Source: Thiohalocapsa sp. (GTDB taxonomy: Bacteria; Pseudomonadota; Gammaproteobacteria; Chromatiales; Chromatiaceae). From it: a DNA stretch of 64,000 nt. Location of the stretch: positions 1 through 64,000 of the forward strand of contig JAIPFF010000010.1 in NCBI GenBank assembly GCA_021736785.1. The letters are read 5' to 3'. The position numbers were made by a program, and so were the translations under genes. Every line of letters begins with the position of its first letter. Position 1 is the first letter of the stretch. Positions 29,076 to 38,715 of the stretch are shown piece by piece. Under the pieces are notes generated by a model. The model did not search any database and was not told where the DNA came from. It saw only the letters and a program-made list of their open reading frames with translations.

Positions 29076-31457
29076 ATGTCTTTCGGCGTTTTCCTCGAGT
29101 GCACGTTCATCCTGGCGTTGCTGATCGTCGTCGGCCTCGCGCAACCGGCCATCGCGGCACAACCCGAGCCTTCCGAGTCTGTTGCCCGCGCCGCGGAAGC
29201 CTCCGGAATCGATTATCGGCGCGACGTTCAGCCGATTTTCGATCGCCGCTGCATTGCCTGCCATGGATGCTTGGGCTCGCCGTGTAATCTCAAGCTCGAC
29301 TCCTACGCGGGCGCCGAGCGCGGAGCCTTTGCCCTGAATCCCTACGCCGGTCATATCGATGCCTATCCGCGGACCGATATGGATGCAGCCAAGACGCTGG
29401 CGCAGTGGCGCGAGATCGGGTTTTACTCGGTTCTGTCGCAGCGGGAAACCGCGAATGCCTCATCGCCTGCGACGACACGGGAACGGCTTGATGGATCGCT
29501 GATGGCCCGTTTTCTCGAGGCCGGGAAGGCGCACAACAGCCCCGGCTTCTCCCGCGACGCCCTGGCCCCCCATTACGCCAAGCGCTTCGCCCACGGCTGC
29601 GCGTCCACGCCGTCCGCGGCGGCGGATCGGCTTGCGGCAAATCCTGCCATGGGAATGCCATACGGGCTGCCCGCCCTCGACGACGACGATTTCGACATGC
29701 TCAAGCGCTGGATTGCCGCCGGCGCCCACGGGCCCACCGATGAGCAGTTGCAGGCCGCGGCGGAGCCGGCGCGGCCCGACGAGATCGCACACTGGGAGAC
29801 GTTCTTCAATCACCCGGACCCGCGCCGCCGGCTGGTGTCCCGCTATATCTTCGAGCACGTGTTCCTGGCGACCATCGTGCTCGACGAAAGTCCAGGCGAG
29901 CGCTTTCGCCTGGTCCGCTCGTCGACGCCGCCGGGCGAGCCGGTCGACGTCATCGGCACCGGCCTGCCCTACGACGATCCCTATGCCTATGCGGGCGTCG
30001 ACCGCTTTTGGTACCGACTCAGCAAGCTGACAGCAGCGCCGATGCAGAAGAACCTGTTCCTCTGGCGGCTCAAGCACGGGGATCGGGATCATCTCGAACA
30101 GCTGTTCTTCGGCGCCGACGGCCCCGGCGCCGACTGGCCCGAAACGGCATCGCTCGAGCCGACTTGGGGCGAGGGAAACCCATTCAGCGTCTTCCGCGCG
30201 ATTCCGGCCAAGGCGCGCTATCGCTTCCTGCTCGAGCATGCGGAGACGATCACCTCCGGCGTCATCTACGGCCCGGTCTGTAACGGCCAGACCGCCACCT
30301 ATGCCGTCAAGGACCACTTCTGGGTCTTCTTCGTCGATCCCGCGGCGGATGCCTCCGTGCAGGACCCGGAGCTCGGACTGTCCACATGGGACACCCTCAT
30401 GGACCGCTCGGTATTCGGCAATGCCGCCTACGTAAAGGCGTACAACAAATCCCTGGCCGAGCTCCGGCCCGGCGGCTGGTCCGTCGACGACATTTGGGAC
30501 GGTGGCGGCACGAATCCCAATGCCTGGCTGACGGTGATGCGCCACAACACCAATGTCTCGGTCATGAAGGGCCGCCAAGGCGGCACACCCCGTACCCTCT
30601 GGCTGATGACCTACAGCGGGCTGGAACGGATGTACTACGACACTGTCGCGAGCTTCGAATACTGGGGCGGCGACTTGTCCAAGCTGCAGACCCTGCTGTT
30701 CTTCAACTACCTGCGCCAGGAGTTCGAAGACAATTTCTTGACACTGCTGCCCGCTGGAGACCGCGAGGCGATCCGCAAGGCTTGGACGCAGGGCGTCGGT
30801 GCCTTGGGACTGGCGATGATCCCCTTCGAGGCGGGGGATTCGTCGCCCGGCGATGTGTCGGCCGACCCGAATGCGTCGTTGGCAAAGGTCGTCACGGACG
30901 TCGAGCGGTATTTCAGCCCGGCCATCGCGGGTCCGCCGGACCGGCTCAACCCCGATCGGAAGCCGAGCGTCGACTTGGACGCTCCGATCGGCAGCTTCGC
31001 CGACTGGGAGCGCGCACTGTCGACGCTTACCGTGGTTCCGGGCCAGCCGTTTACCGGCTTCATGCCCAGCGTCATCGTCCTGCGGCTGGACGGCGAGCAT
31101 GAATCGCGGGTCTATTCCCTCGTCGTCAATCGCGTCTACAAGTCCCAGTACACCTTGATGTTCCAGGACGGGCAGGCGCTGCCCGAGCTGTACTCGTTGA
31201 GCGCCTATCCGACCATCGTCAACGGCTTCCCCAACCTCTTTGTCGACCTGGACATGGAGCGGGCCGGCCCTTTCCTCGGCGCATTGCGCGGCATCGAAAA
31301 CAAGGCCGATTGGGAGCGCTTCAAGGCCCGATACGGCATCCTGCGCAACAGTGCCCGGCTTTGGCTTTTCTATGATTGGATCAACGGCTGGAATCGGGAG
31401 CACAGAAAGAGCGCGGCCGGATACCTGGATTTGAGCTATTACGACGTGCCGGAATAG
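29076..31457 (+). CDS. cti: Fatty acid cis/trans isomerase (periplasmic, haem-containing)
   Basis: About 793 residues from ATG 29076, preceded by AGGGGG and followed by a signal peptide (MSFGVFLECTFILALLIVVG ... AIAA). A c-type haem site CIACH is at residues 59-63. The rest aligns with Cti by its WLTVMRHNTNVSVMKGRQGGTPRTLWLMTYSGLERMYYD region, in part recognisable by eye. Cti converts cis-unsaturated acyl chains of membrane phospholipids to trans under solvent or heat stress, independent of de novo synthesis (known from Pseudomonas and Vibrio). It is a single gene with no visible terminator. Confidence 0.93.
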   Translation: MSFGVFLECTFILALLIVVGLAQPAIAAQPEPSESVARAAEASGIDYRRDVQPIFDRRCIACHGCLGSPCNLKLDSYAGAERGAFALNPYAGHIDAYPRTDMDAAKTLAQWREIGFYSVLSQRETANASSPATTRERLDGSLMARFLEAGKAHNSPGFSRDALAPHYAKRFAHGCASTPSAAADRLAANPAMGMPYGLPALDDDDFDMLKRWIAAGAHGPTDEQLQAAAEPARPDEIAHWETFFNHPDPRRRLVSRYIFEHVFLATIVLDESPGERFRLVRSSTPPGEPVDVIGTGLPYDDPYAYAGVDRFWYRLSKLTAAPMQKNLFLWRLKHGDRDHLEQLFFGADGPGADWPETASLEPTWGEGNPFSVFRAIPAKARYRFLLEHAETITSGVIYGPVCNGQTATYAVKDHFWVFFVDPAADASVQDPELGLSTWDTLMDRSVFGNAAYVKAYNKSLAELRPGGWSVDDIWDGGGTNPNAWLTVMRHNTNVSVMKGRQGGTPRTLWLMTYSGLERMYYDTVASFEYWGGDLSKLQTLLFFNYLRQEFEDNFLTLLPAGDREAIRKAWTQGVGALGLAMIPFEAGDSSPGDVSADPNASLAKVVTDVERYFSPAIAGPPDRLNPDRKPSVDLDAPIGSFADWERALSTLTVVPGQPFTGFMPSVIVLRLDGEHESRVYSLVVNRVYKSQYTLMFQDGQALPELYSLSAYPTIVNGFPNLFVDLDMERAGPFLGALRGIENKADWERFKARYGILRNSARLWLFYDWINGWNREHRKSAAGYLDLSYYDVPE

Positions 31458-31666
31458 CCAACACCGCTGCGGCATGACCGCCACCGAAGCCGGGCGTCGG
31501 GCGTCATGCCGGCCTAGTTGATCGCCGGCAGCGACGGAAAGCTCTCCGCGCCCCCCCGGCCCGGCGCCGCGGCGGCGCCCGCCGCAGTGTCGCGCTCCAT
31601 CTCCCGGCGCCGGCCCCCACAGTCGGCGCGCTTCGCCGCACGGCCTCCTGGACAGCGGACAGCAGC

Positions 31667-31694
31667 TTGCAAAATGTCGCAGACGCCCCATACT
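31667..31694 (+). promoter_or_regulatory. Putative promoter of the Xre-RES pair
   Basis: TTGCAA (31667-31672), a 16-nt spacer, CATACT (31689-31694), then AGAGG (31719-31723) as ribosome binding site 5 nt before the ATG at 31729. Confidence 0.4.
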
Positions 31695-31728
31695 TTAGAC
31701 GTGAAATAGGGCATTCTCAGAGGCATTC

Positions 31729-32097
31729 ATGGCTGCAACCGCCGAACAACTGACCGACATCCTGTCGGACGCCGGCGTCGTCGAGACCGACCGCCTTGCC
31801 GAGCTGCTTCACGTGACGAAGGGTGAGCTGGCACGCGCAACCGGGCTATCGCGGGACGCCGTCTCCAAGCGAGCCCGCGCGGAGTCGCCGAAGACCCAGC
31901 AGCGCCTGCGCGATACCGTCGATATCATCAGCCGGGCGGTGCCATGGACCGGCTCCACCGCGCGCGCCTTCGCGTGGTTCCGCTCCCAGCCCCTGCCCTC
32001 GTTCGGCGACAAAACCGCCGAGGACTTGCTGAAGGAAGGGCGCGCCCGGGCCGTGAAGGACTATCTGTCGCGCATCGCCGACGGCGGCTATGCCTGA
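31729..32097 (+). CDS. Xre/MbcA-type antitoxin (DUF2384 C-terminus)
   Basis: 122 residues. A helix-turn-helix is in the N-terminal half (LLHVTKGELARATGLSRDAVSKRARAES), followed by the DUF2384 module (RDTVDIISRAVPWTGSTARAFAWFRSQPLPSFGDKTAEDLLKEGRARAVKDYL). In RES/Xre systems this protein neutralises the toxin and represses the operon. The RES gene follows after 30 nt, supporting the pairing. Confidence 0.9.
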   Translation: MAATAEQLTDILSDAGVVETDRLAELLHVTKGELARATGLSRDAVSKRARAESPKTQQRLRDTVDIISRAVPWTGSTARAFAWFRSQPLPSFGDKTAEDLLKEGRARAVKDYLSRIADGGYA

Positions 32098-32127
32098 CGG
32101 CGGCGCGACGCTCGCACAGACGGCGCG

Positions 32128-32697
32128 ATGACAGCCACGGGCCGTATGCCGCCCCCGGTCGACTTCGACGGTATCGTCTATCGCGCCCATAACCCGCGCT
32201 GGGCCTACCGGCCCACATCGGGCGAAGGCGCCGCCCGCCACGGCGGGCGCTTCAACCGCAAAGGCCGGCCGGCGCTCTATACTTCGCTGGACATCACCAC
32301 CGCCTGGCTGGAGGCGCAGCAGGGCTTCCCGTTCAAGGCCCAGCCCATGACCCTGGTGGCCTATCGGGTCCGCTGCGCGCGGATCTCGGATCTGACCGAC
32401 CCGGCGACAGTGACTGCAGCCGGCATCGATCCGGCCGATCTCGGCTGCGCGTGGGAAGACCTCGCAAGCGGAGGCGCGCAGCCGCCGAGCTGGCAGCTTG
32501 CCGACGAGCTGATCCGCGCGGCCTTCCACGGCGCACTTGTGCCGAGCTTCGCGCCGGCGCCGAACCGGGCGCCGGAAGCGCCTCCGCTGCGCAATCTCGT
32601 GCTATGGCAATGGGCAGACCAGCCGCCATGCGCGGTCCTGGTCATCGACGACTTCGGCCGGCTGCCGAAAGACGGTGCCGGCTGGATGCCCGCATAG
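32128..32697 (+). CDS. RES-domain toxin (probable NAD-degrading)
   Basis: 189 residues. The RES core is visible: VYRAHNPRWAY, the motif GGRFNRKGRPALYTSLDITTAWLEA supplying Arg, Glu and Ser positions, and a C-terminal PSFAPAPNRAPEAPPLRNLVLWQW segment. RES toxins of type II modules deplete NAD+ (shown for MbcT and Xre-RES pairs). The pair follows cti and precedes unrelated ABC genes, so it may be a mobile insertion. Confidence 0.9.
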   Translation: MTATGRMPPPVDFDGIVYRAHNPRWAYRPTSGEGAARHGGRFNRKGRPALYTSLDITTAWLEAQQGFPFKAQPMTLVAYRVRCARISDLTDPATVTAAGIDPADLGCAWEDLASGGAQPPSWQLADELIRAAFHGALVPSFAPAPNRAPEAPPLRNLVLWQWADQPPCAVLVIDDFGRLPKDGAGWMPA

Positions 32698-32920
32698 GCG
32701 GTACCACGCAACATCCGACGCCGACGAACGCGCTTGACGTCTCGACGCCGGCGCCCGCCGCCCGGTGCGCTGCCTGCGCGGATCATGCAGCCGGCGGCGC
32801 CGGCACATCGCCGCGTGTGTCTCGACGTTCGGCGCCGAAGCCGCTTGAGTAGCGGCTCACCGTGCACGCTCGATTGCGCCGATGACGCCGCTTCTTTGGA
32901 TGAATCCGCCACACGGCATC

Positions 32921-34156
32921 TCAGCGCCGCTGCTGCCTGACCTTCACCCGCCCGCCGTCGGCGACCTCGTCGCTCGGATGATCGATGACGACTTCGCCCG
33001 ATTGCACGCCGTCCAGGATCTGCGCCGCCAGCCCGGTACGTTGGCCGACCTCCACATCGCGCAGCGCCGCGCGACCATCGACGACGGCGAACAACGCCCA
33101 GTCGTCGCCGCTGCCCCCGCGTGCCCCGCCGCCGCGGCGAAACAGGCTGCCGGCCGGCACCTGCAGCACGTCGTCGGCCTCCCAGATGACGAAGCTCGCC
33201 TCGACACGGTAGCCGTCGCCGAGCCGCTGCCACAGAGCCGGCGGCGACGTGAAGTCGCAGATCACCAGCACCCGCTGCTCCTCGACGCCGAGCGCGGAGA
33301 TCTTGGTGAAGCCGACCGGCTCGACGGTGCGCACCACGCCCTCCAGCGGCGCCTCGCCGCCCCAGCGCTCGAAGCGCACCCGCGTGCCCGGCCGCACCCG
33401 CACTGCGTCGGCGGACAGCAGATCCACTTCCACCTCCAGCCGCGTCGGGTCGCCGATCTCGATCAGCACGTCACCCATGACCACCGGGCCCTCGCACTCG
33501 CGCAAGACCTTCAGCACCCGGCCGTCCACCGGCGAGCGCACCGGCACCCGCTCGACCGGCTCATCGGCCTCGCCCGCTGCAGAGTAGGCCAACGCCGAGC
33601 GCGCGGCCTCGACCTCGTAACGCGCCACGTCCGCCGCGTGCTCGGCGGCGCGCAGTGCCGCGTCGGCACTCTCGGACTCCATGCGGACCTGATCCAGCTG
33701 CGCGCGCGAGATCACGCCCTGCTCGGCCAGCGGCTCCATCCGCGCAAGCTCCGCGGTCTGGTACGCGGCTTTCGCGCGCGCCGCCTCGACGTTCTGCCGG
33801 CTGGAGGCCAGCGCCGCCTCGGCGGCGGCGACCCGGGCCTCGGCCAGGGCCCGGCTGCGCGGGTCCAAGACCTCGGACTGCAGCGGCGTAATACCGAACA
33901 GCACTTGCCCGTCGCTCACCGCATCGCCCACCTCCAGCTGAATACGGCAGGCCACGCCGTCCACCGGGGCGCGGATCTCGTAGCGGTCCATGACCCGCGT
34001 GCGCCCGTCCTCGTCGATGGTGACGGCCAGCGGCGCGCGCTTGGCGACAACCGTGTCCACGACCACGGGCTCCGGCCAGAAGCCCCAAACCAACAGGCCC
34101 GCGATCATCGCCACCGTGATCACGACGCCCGGATATTTGCCCAGCGGCATGCGCAC
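32921..34156 (-). CDS. HlyD/MacA-type membrane fusion protein (periplasmic adaptor)
   Basis: About 411 residues. The best start is GTG 34156, 8 nt after AAGGAG; a GTG at 34165 is in frame but overlaps that Shine-Dalgarno. One N-terminal membrane anchor (GVVITVAMIAGLLVWGFW), lipoyl half-motifs flanking a long alpha hairpin (about 95-180, Ala/Glu/Arg-rich), then the beta-barrel domain. It links an inner-membrane ABC exporter to an outer channel. It is the last gene of a minus-strand ATPase-permease-adaptor operon; no TolC-like gene is in the window. Confidence 0.9.
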   Translation of the reverse strand: MRMPLGKYPGVVITVAMIAGLLVWGFWPEPVVVDTVVAKRAPLAVTIDEDGRTRVMDRYEIRAPVDGVACRIQLEVGDAVSDGQVLFGITPLQSEVLDPRSRALAEARVAAAEAALASSRQNVEAARAKAAYQTAELARMEPLAEQGVISRAQLDQVRMESESADAALRAAEHAADVARYEVEAARSALAYSAAGEADEPVERVPVRSPVDGRVLKVLRECEGPVVMGDVLIEIGDPTRLEVEVDLLSADAVRVRPGTRVRFERWGGEAPLEGVVRTVEPVGFTKISALGVEEQRVLVICDFTSPPALWQRLGDGYRVEASFVIWEADDVLQVPAGSLFRRGGGARGGSGDDWALFAVVDGRAALRDVEVGQRTGLAAQILDGVQSGEVVIDHPSDEVADGGRVKVRQQRR

Positions 34157-34161
34157 CCCGG

Positions 34162-36546
34162 TCACTCCTTACTCTTCAGCACGGCCACCATATCCAGCCG
34201 GCCCAGCTGACGCCAAATCATCAGCCCCGATGCCAGCGCCGACAGGATGACGACCAGCGCCGCCCAGGCATAGACGCCGCGGTCGAGCACCAGTGCGATA
34301 CGGTACAGGTCCGACTCGAACGCGGCCGCCAGATAGGCACAGAGCCCGTAGCCGATGGCGAGGCCGAGCGGGATCGCGGCCAGCGTCAGCAGCGCGAGCT
34401 CGCCGAGCAGGATGTAGGCGATCTCGCCGCGCTCGAAGCCGAGCACGCGCAGGCTGGCGAGCTCCCGCGAGCGCTCCGACAGGGCAATGCGCATGCTGTT
34501 GTAGACCACGCCGAAGGAGATCGTCGCCCCGAGCAGGGTCGCGATCAGCGTGAAAAACAACACACTCTGCGCCAGTGTGTCGTAGAAGGCCCGGATGGCC
34601 GAGGTCTGCTCGATGATACCGGCGATGCGCGGCATCTCCTTCAGCTCGGCATAGACCGCGCCGCGGCGCGGCGAATCGACGGCCAAGTGCGCGCCGGAGA
34701 TGGCGTCGCCCTCGCGCAGCAGCCGGTTCAGTGCCGAGCGCCGCATGTAGGCACCGACGCCGAGGTATTGCTCGGCGATCGCGGCGACGGCGACCTGCAC
34801 CGTGCGTCGGTCCCCCTCGAGCACGTCGATCACGAGCCGGTCGCCGGGGCGGACCTGCAGCAGTTCGGCCAGGTAGTCGCTGAGCACGACGCCCTCGGGC
34901 GGCAAGACGATGGGCGCCAGCTCCTTGTCCAGCAGGCGCATCAGGCGCCCGTGCGGGTCGAGGCCCTCCAGCGTGGTGCGATAGCCGCGGTGGCCGAAGC
35001 GCAGGCGCACCGGCACGCTGCGAAAGCCTTCCGCCAGCGTCACGCCGGGCAGGCTCTGCAGCGAGTACAGCGAGCGGCCCGAGGTGGGCTCGGTGTAGGT
35101 CGCGGTCAGGTCCGCGCGCTGGCTCATGCCGAACTGCACGCCGACCATATGGTCGATGGCGCCGCGCTGAAAGCCGCCGATCATCATGATGCCGCAGGCC
35201 ATCGCGATGCCGAGCGTCGTCAGCAGCGACTTGAGCGGCCGGCGCTCGATATGGCGGAGGATCATCCGCGTCGGCTGCGACAACCAGCGCTGCAGGCCCA
35301 GGCGCTCCACCAGCGTCGCGCGGTACACCGGCGGCGGCTCCGGGCGCATGGCCTGCGCCGGCGGCAGGCGGGCGGCCCCGCGCACCGCGTGCAGCGTGCC
35401 GAGCAGCGCCACGGCAATGCTGACCGCGGCCGCCGCGGCGATGACCCGCGGCCGCAGCACGTAGTCCATGAACGGGAAGCTGTAGAACTCCCGGTACAGG
35501 CCGCTCATGCCGTGGCCGAGCAGCACGCCGAGGCCGATGCCGCCGAGGATGCCGAGCAGCACGATGGCGAGCACCAGCTTCGCGTAATGCACGCCGACGT
35601 CGACGTTGCTGTAGCCGAAGGCCTTCAGCGACGCGATCTGCTCGCGCTGCAGGCCGATCAGCCGGCTAGCGACCACGTTCAGCAGGAATGCCGCGACACC
35701 GAAGAAGATCAGCGGGAACACCGTCGCGATGGTCTGCTGCTGCTTGAGCTCCTCGCTCAGAAAGCGGTGCGAGAGCTGGTGCTCGCGGGCGTAGGCGCCG
35801 GTGCCGCCGTAGGGGGCGAGCAGCGTGTCGAGCCGATCGATGACGTTCTCGGCTCCGGTTCCGGTTCCGGTTCCGGCTCCGGGTGCCAGCGTCAGCGTCA
35901 CATTATTGAACGCGCTGTCCATGTCGTAGGCGACGGCCAGCGCCTCGCGGCCCATCCAGAGCACCCCGTAGCGGGCATAGTCCGGGAACATGGCGCCCGG
36001 CGCGATCTGGTAGATGTACTCGGGCGACATGGCCAGGCCGACGATGGTCAACCGCTCGCGGCGCCCGTTGATGGTCGCGCGCAGACCATCGCCGAGCCCG
36101 AGCCCGTGGGCCGCGGCCAGCTCGGCGGAGATCAGCACCTCGTCGTCGCGGTCCGCCTCCGGCATCCGGCCGCTGGTCAGAAAGACCCGGTTCAGCAGGC
36201 TCGGACCGGCCTCGGGCAGCGAGATCAGGTGCGCGCTGACCGGCTCGGCGAAATCCGGAATATCCAACGAGACATAGGCGACCACCCGCGTCTGCACTTT
36301 GTCCACGCCAGGAATCCGGCGGATGCGCCAGGCCAGCGACTCCGGCGCGCGCTTCAGCGACGCGAACACATCGGCGAAGTGATGGCTGCGGTAGTAGCGC
36401 TCGCGGGTCTCGTACAGGGAGTCGAGGGTGCTCAGCGACATGATGAAGATCGCAACCCCACTGACGATCACCAGCGCGATGGCCAGCGCCTGCATGCGCA
36501 TGGCCCGCAGCTCGCGCAGCAGCTTGCGGTCGATGGCGCGGATCAT
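34162..36546 (-). CDS. ABC transporter permease with two FtsX domains
   Basis: About 794 residues from ATG 36546 (AAGGTGA just upstream). Hydrophobic segments: one near the N-terminus (about 13-35), three around 270-400, one near 445-465 and three at the C-terminus, separated by two large periplasmic domains. This is the duplicated FtsX architecture of MacB-like or DevC-like exporters of lipids, peptides or lipoproteins, in contrast to the single four-helix MacB. It works with the ATPase upstream and the HlyD protein downstream, which starts within about 6 nt of its stop. Substrate unknown. Confidence 0.9.
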   Translation of the reverse strand: MIRAIDRKLLRELRAMRMQALAIALVIVSGVAIFIMSLSTLDSLYETRERYYRSHHFADVFASLKRAPESLAWRIRRIPGVDKVQTRVVAYVSLDIPDFAEPVSAHLISLPEAGPSLLNRVFLTSGRMPEADRDDEVLISAELAAAHGLGLGDGLRATINGRRERLTIVGLAMSPEYIYQIAPGAMFPDYARYGVLWMGREALAVAYDMDSAFNNVTLTLAPGAGTGTGTGAENVIDRLDTLLAPYGGTGAYAREHQLSHRFLSEELKQQQTIATVFPLIFFGVAAFLLNVVASRLIGLQREQIASLKAFGYSNVDVGVHYAKLVLAIVLLGILGGIGLGVLLGHGMSGLYREFYSFPFMDYVLRPRVIAAAAAVSIAVALLGTLHAVRGAARLPPAQAMRPEPPPVYRATLVERLGLQRWLSQPTRMILRHIERRPLKSLLTTLGIAMACGIMMIGGFQRGAIDHMVGVQFGMSQRADLTATYTEPTSGRSLYSLQSLPGVTLAEGFRSVPVRLRFGHRGYRTTLEGLDPHGRLMRLLDKELAPIVLPPEGVVLSDYLAELLQVRPGDRLVIDVLEGDRRTVQVAVAAIAEQYLGVGAYMRRSALNRLLREGDAISGAHLAVDSPRRGAVYAELKEMPRIAGIIEQTSAIRAFYDTLAQSVLFFTLIATLLGATISFGVVYNSMRIALSERSRELASLRVLGFERGEIAYILLGELALLTLAAIPLGLAIGYGLCAYLAAAFESDLYRIALVLDRGVYAWAALVVILSALASGLMIWRQLGRLDMVAVLKSKE
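35851..35880. repeat. Hexanucleotide tandem repeat inside the permease gene
   Basis: Five consecutive 6-bp units (GGCTCC, three GGTTCC, GGCTCC on the plus strand), encoding alternating Gly-Thr/Gly-Ala in a periplasmic loop ([12 protein letters not shown]). Slippage would change length by two residues without breaking the frame. Confidence 0.85.
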
Positions 36547-36636
36547 GGCGTCACCTTTGCGCACCGGCTGGCCGCGGCCCTGCGCCCCGGCGCAGCGCTC
36601 TGTGGGAGCTCGCCTTGGAAGGCGCGGCGCACGGCG

Positions 36637-37392
<756 letters not shown>

Positions 37393-37811
37393 GGCTCGGT
37401 TGAGGTGGGCAGGCCCGGGCGGCTCTCCGGCGCGGGACTCCGGGGCGGGACTCGGGGGGGCGGCTCTCCGGGGAAGCGCGGCAACACGCCGCGTCCTATA
37501 GATCACAGGGTAGATGAAGCGCGGCCTGTTCGCGCCCGTGTCGGGACCGGAGCCTGCCTGTCGCTCCCTGCGTCAACCTACCGGTGAGCGGTGCAGACTT
37601 GTACACATTGTTGACGGTTTGGGCCAAAACCCCCATCTTCGCCCCGGCGCCGCACCCGGCGATCGACGACGACGCCGGCCCGGACGCCAATGCGGCGCAG
37701 GCCCCGACACGGATCGGGAAGCTGCTGGCCGGGGCCGGGGCCGAGCGGGGCGGGGCGGCGGCGGGGGCGCCCGCCAAGGACAATGTATTAATCCGCCCGT
37801 AAGGAGGCGCC
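37393..37811. other. Divergent intergenic region between two ABC operons
   Basis: About 420 nt. The parts at 37400-37500 and 37660-37780 are low-complexity GC-rich (CGGGGC repeats). An AT-richer island around 37595-37625 includes TTGTACACATTGTTGACGG and is the likely promoter zone for one or both operons, but I cannot fix a -35/-10 pair. No gene seen. Confidence 0.45.
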
Positions 37812-38705
37812 GTGAACATCGAGGTGCGAGACCTCAGCAAGACCTACCCCAACGGGACGCATGCCCTGCGCGGCGTCTCCTTGGACATCCCGATGGGCAT
37901 GTTCGGGCTGCTCGGGCCCAATGGCGCCGGCAAGTCGTCGCTGATGCGCACCATCGCCACCCTGCAGGAGGCCGACTCGGGCTCGATTCGCATGGGCGAC
38001 GTGGACGTGCTGCGCGATAAGGAGGCGATGCGCGCCCGCCTCGGCTATCTGCCGCAGGCCTTCGGGGTCTACCCGGGGCTCTCGGCCGTCAGCCTGCTCG
38101 AGCACATCGCCATCCTGAAGGGTCTGACCGAGCGCCGGCAGCGCCGCGAGACGGTGGACCACCTGCTCCAACAGGTGAACCTGTTCGAGGCACGCCACAA
38201 GGCGGTGAGCAGCTTCTCGGGGGGCATGCGCCAGCGCTTCGGCGTCGCCCAGGCCCTGCTCGGCCAGCCCAGCGTGGTTATCGTCGACGAGCCGACCGCC
38301 GGTCTGGACCCGGCCGAGCGGGTGCGGTTCCTCAATATCCTGAGCGAGGTCAGCCAGCGCGCCGCCATCATTCTCTCGACCCACATCGTCGAGGACGTGA
38401 GCGAGCTCTGCTCGCAGATGGCGATTATCGCGTCCGGGCAGGTGATCCTGAGCGGCGAGCCGCAGGCCCTGATCGAGCGCCTGGAGGGACAGGTGTGGCA
38501 GACGCTGGTGCCACGCGAGGCGTTGCCGCGCTACGAGGAAAGCCACCGCGTTATCTCCACGCGCTTCGTGGCCGGTCGGATCGCGCTCAACGCCTTCGGC
38601 ACGCAATCGCCCGGCGACGAGTTCTCGCCCGCGGCGGCCGATCTCAAGGACGTCTATTTCTGCGCGCTGAAGGGCTGGCTCCCGGCCCCGTCGGCGGCTG
38701 ACTAG
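37812..38705 (+). CDS. ABC transporter ATP-binding protein, ABC-2 type
   Basis: 297 residues from GTG 37812, preceded by AAGGAGG at 4 nt. Walker A GPNGAGKSS, signature SFSGGMRQRFGVAQAL, Walker B VVIVDEPTAGLDP, H-loop STH and a C-terminal extension of about 80 residues typical of ABC-2 exporters. The fused permease-peptidase gene starts 10 nt later, so the two form one operon and the ATPase most likely serves that permease. Confidence 0.93.
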   Translation: MNIEVRDLSKTYPNGTHALRGVSLDIPMGMFGLLGPNGAGKSSLMRTIATLQEADSGSIRMGDVDVLRDKEAMRARLGYLPQAFGVYPGLSAVSLLEHIAILKGLTERRQRRETVDHLLQQVNLFEARHKAVSSFSGGMRQRFGVAQALLGQPSVVIVDEPTAGLDPAERVRFLNILSEVSQRAAIILSTHIVEDVSELCSQMAIIASGQVILSGEPQALIERLEGQVWQTLVPREALPRYEESHRVISTRFVAGRIALNAFGTQSPGDEFSPAAADLKDVYFCALKGWLPAPSAAD

Positions 38706-38715
38706 GATCACCGCC

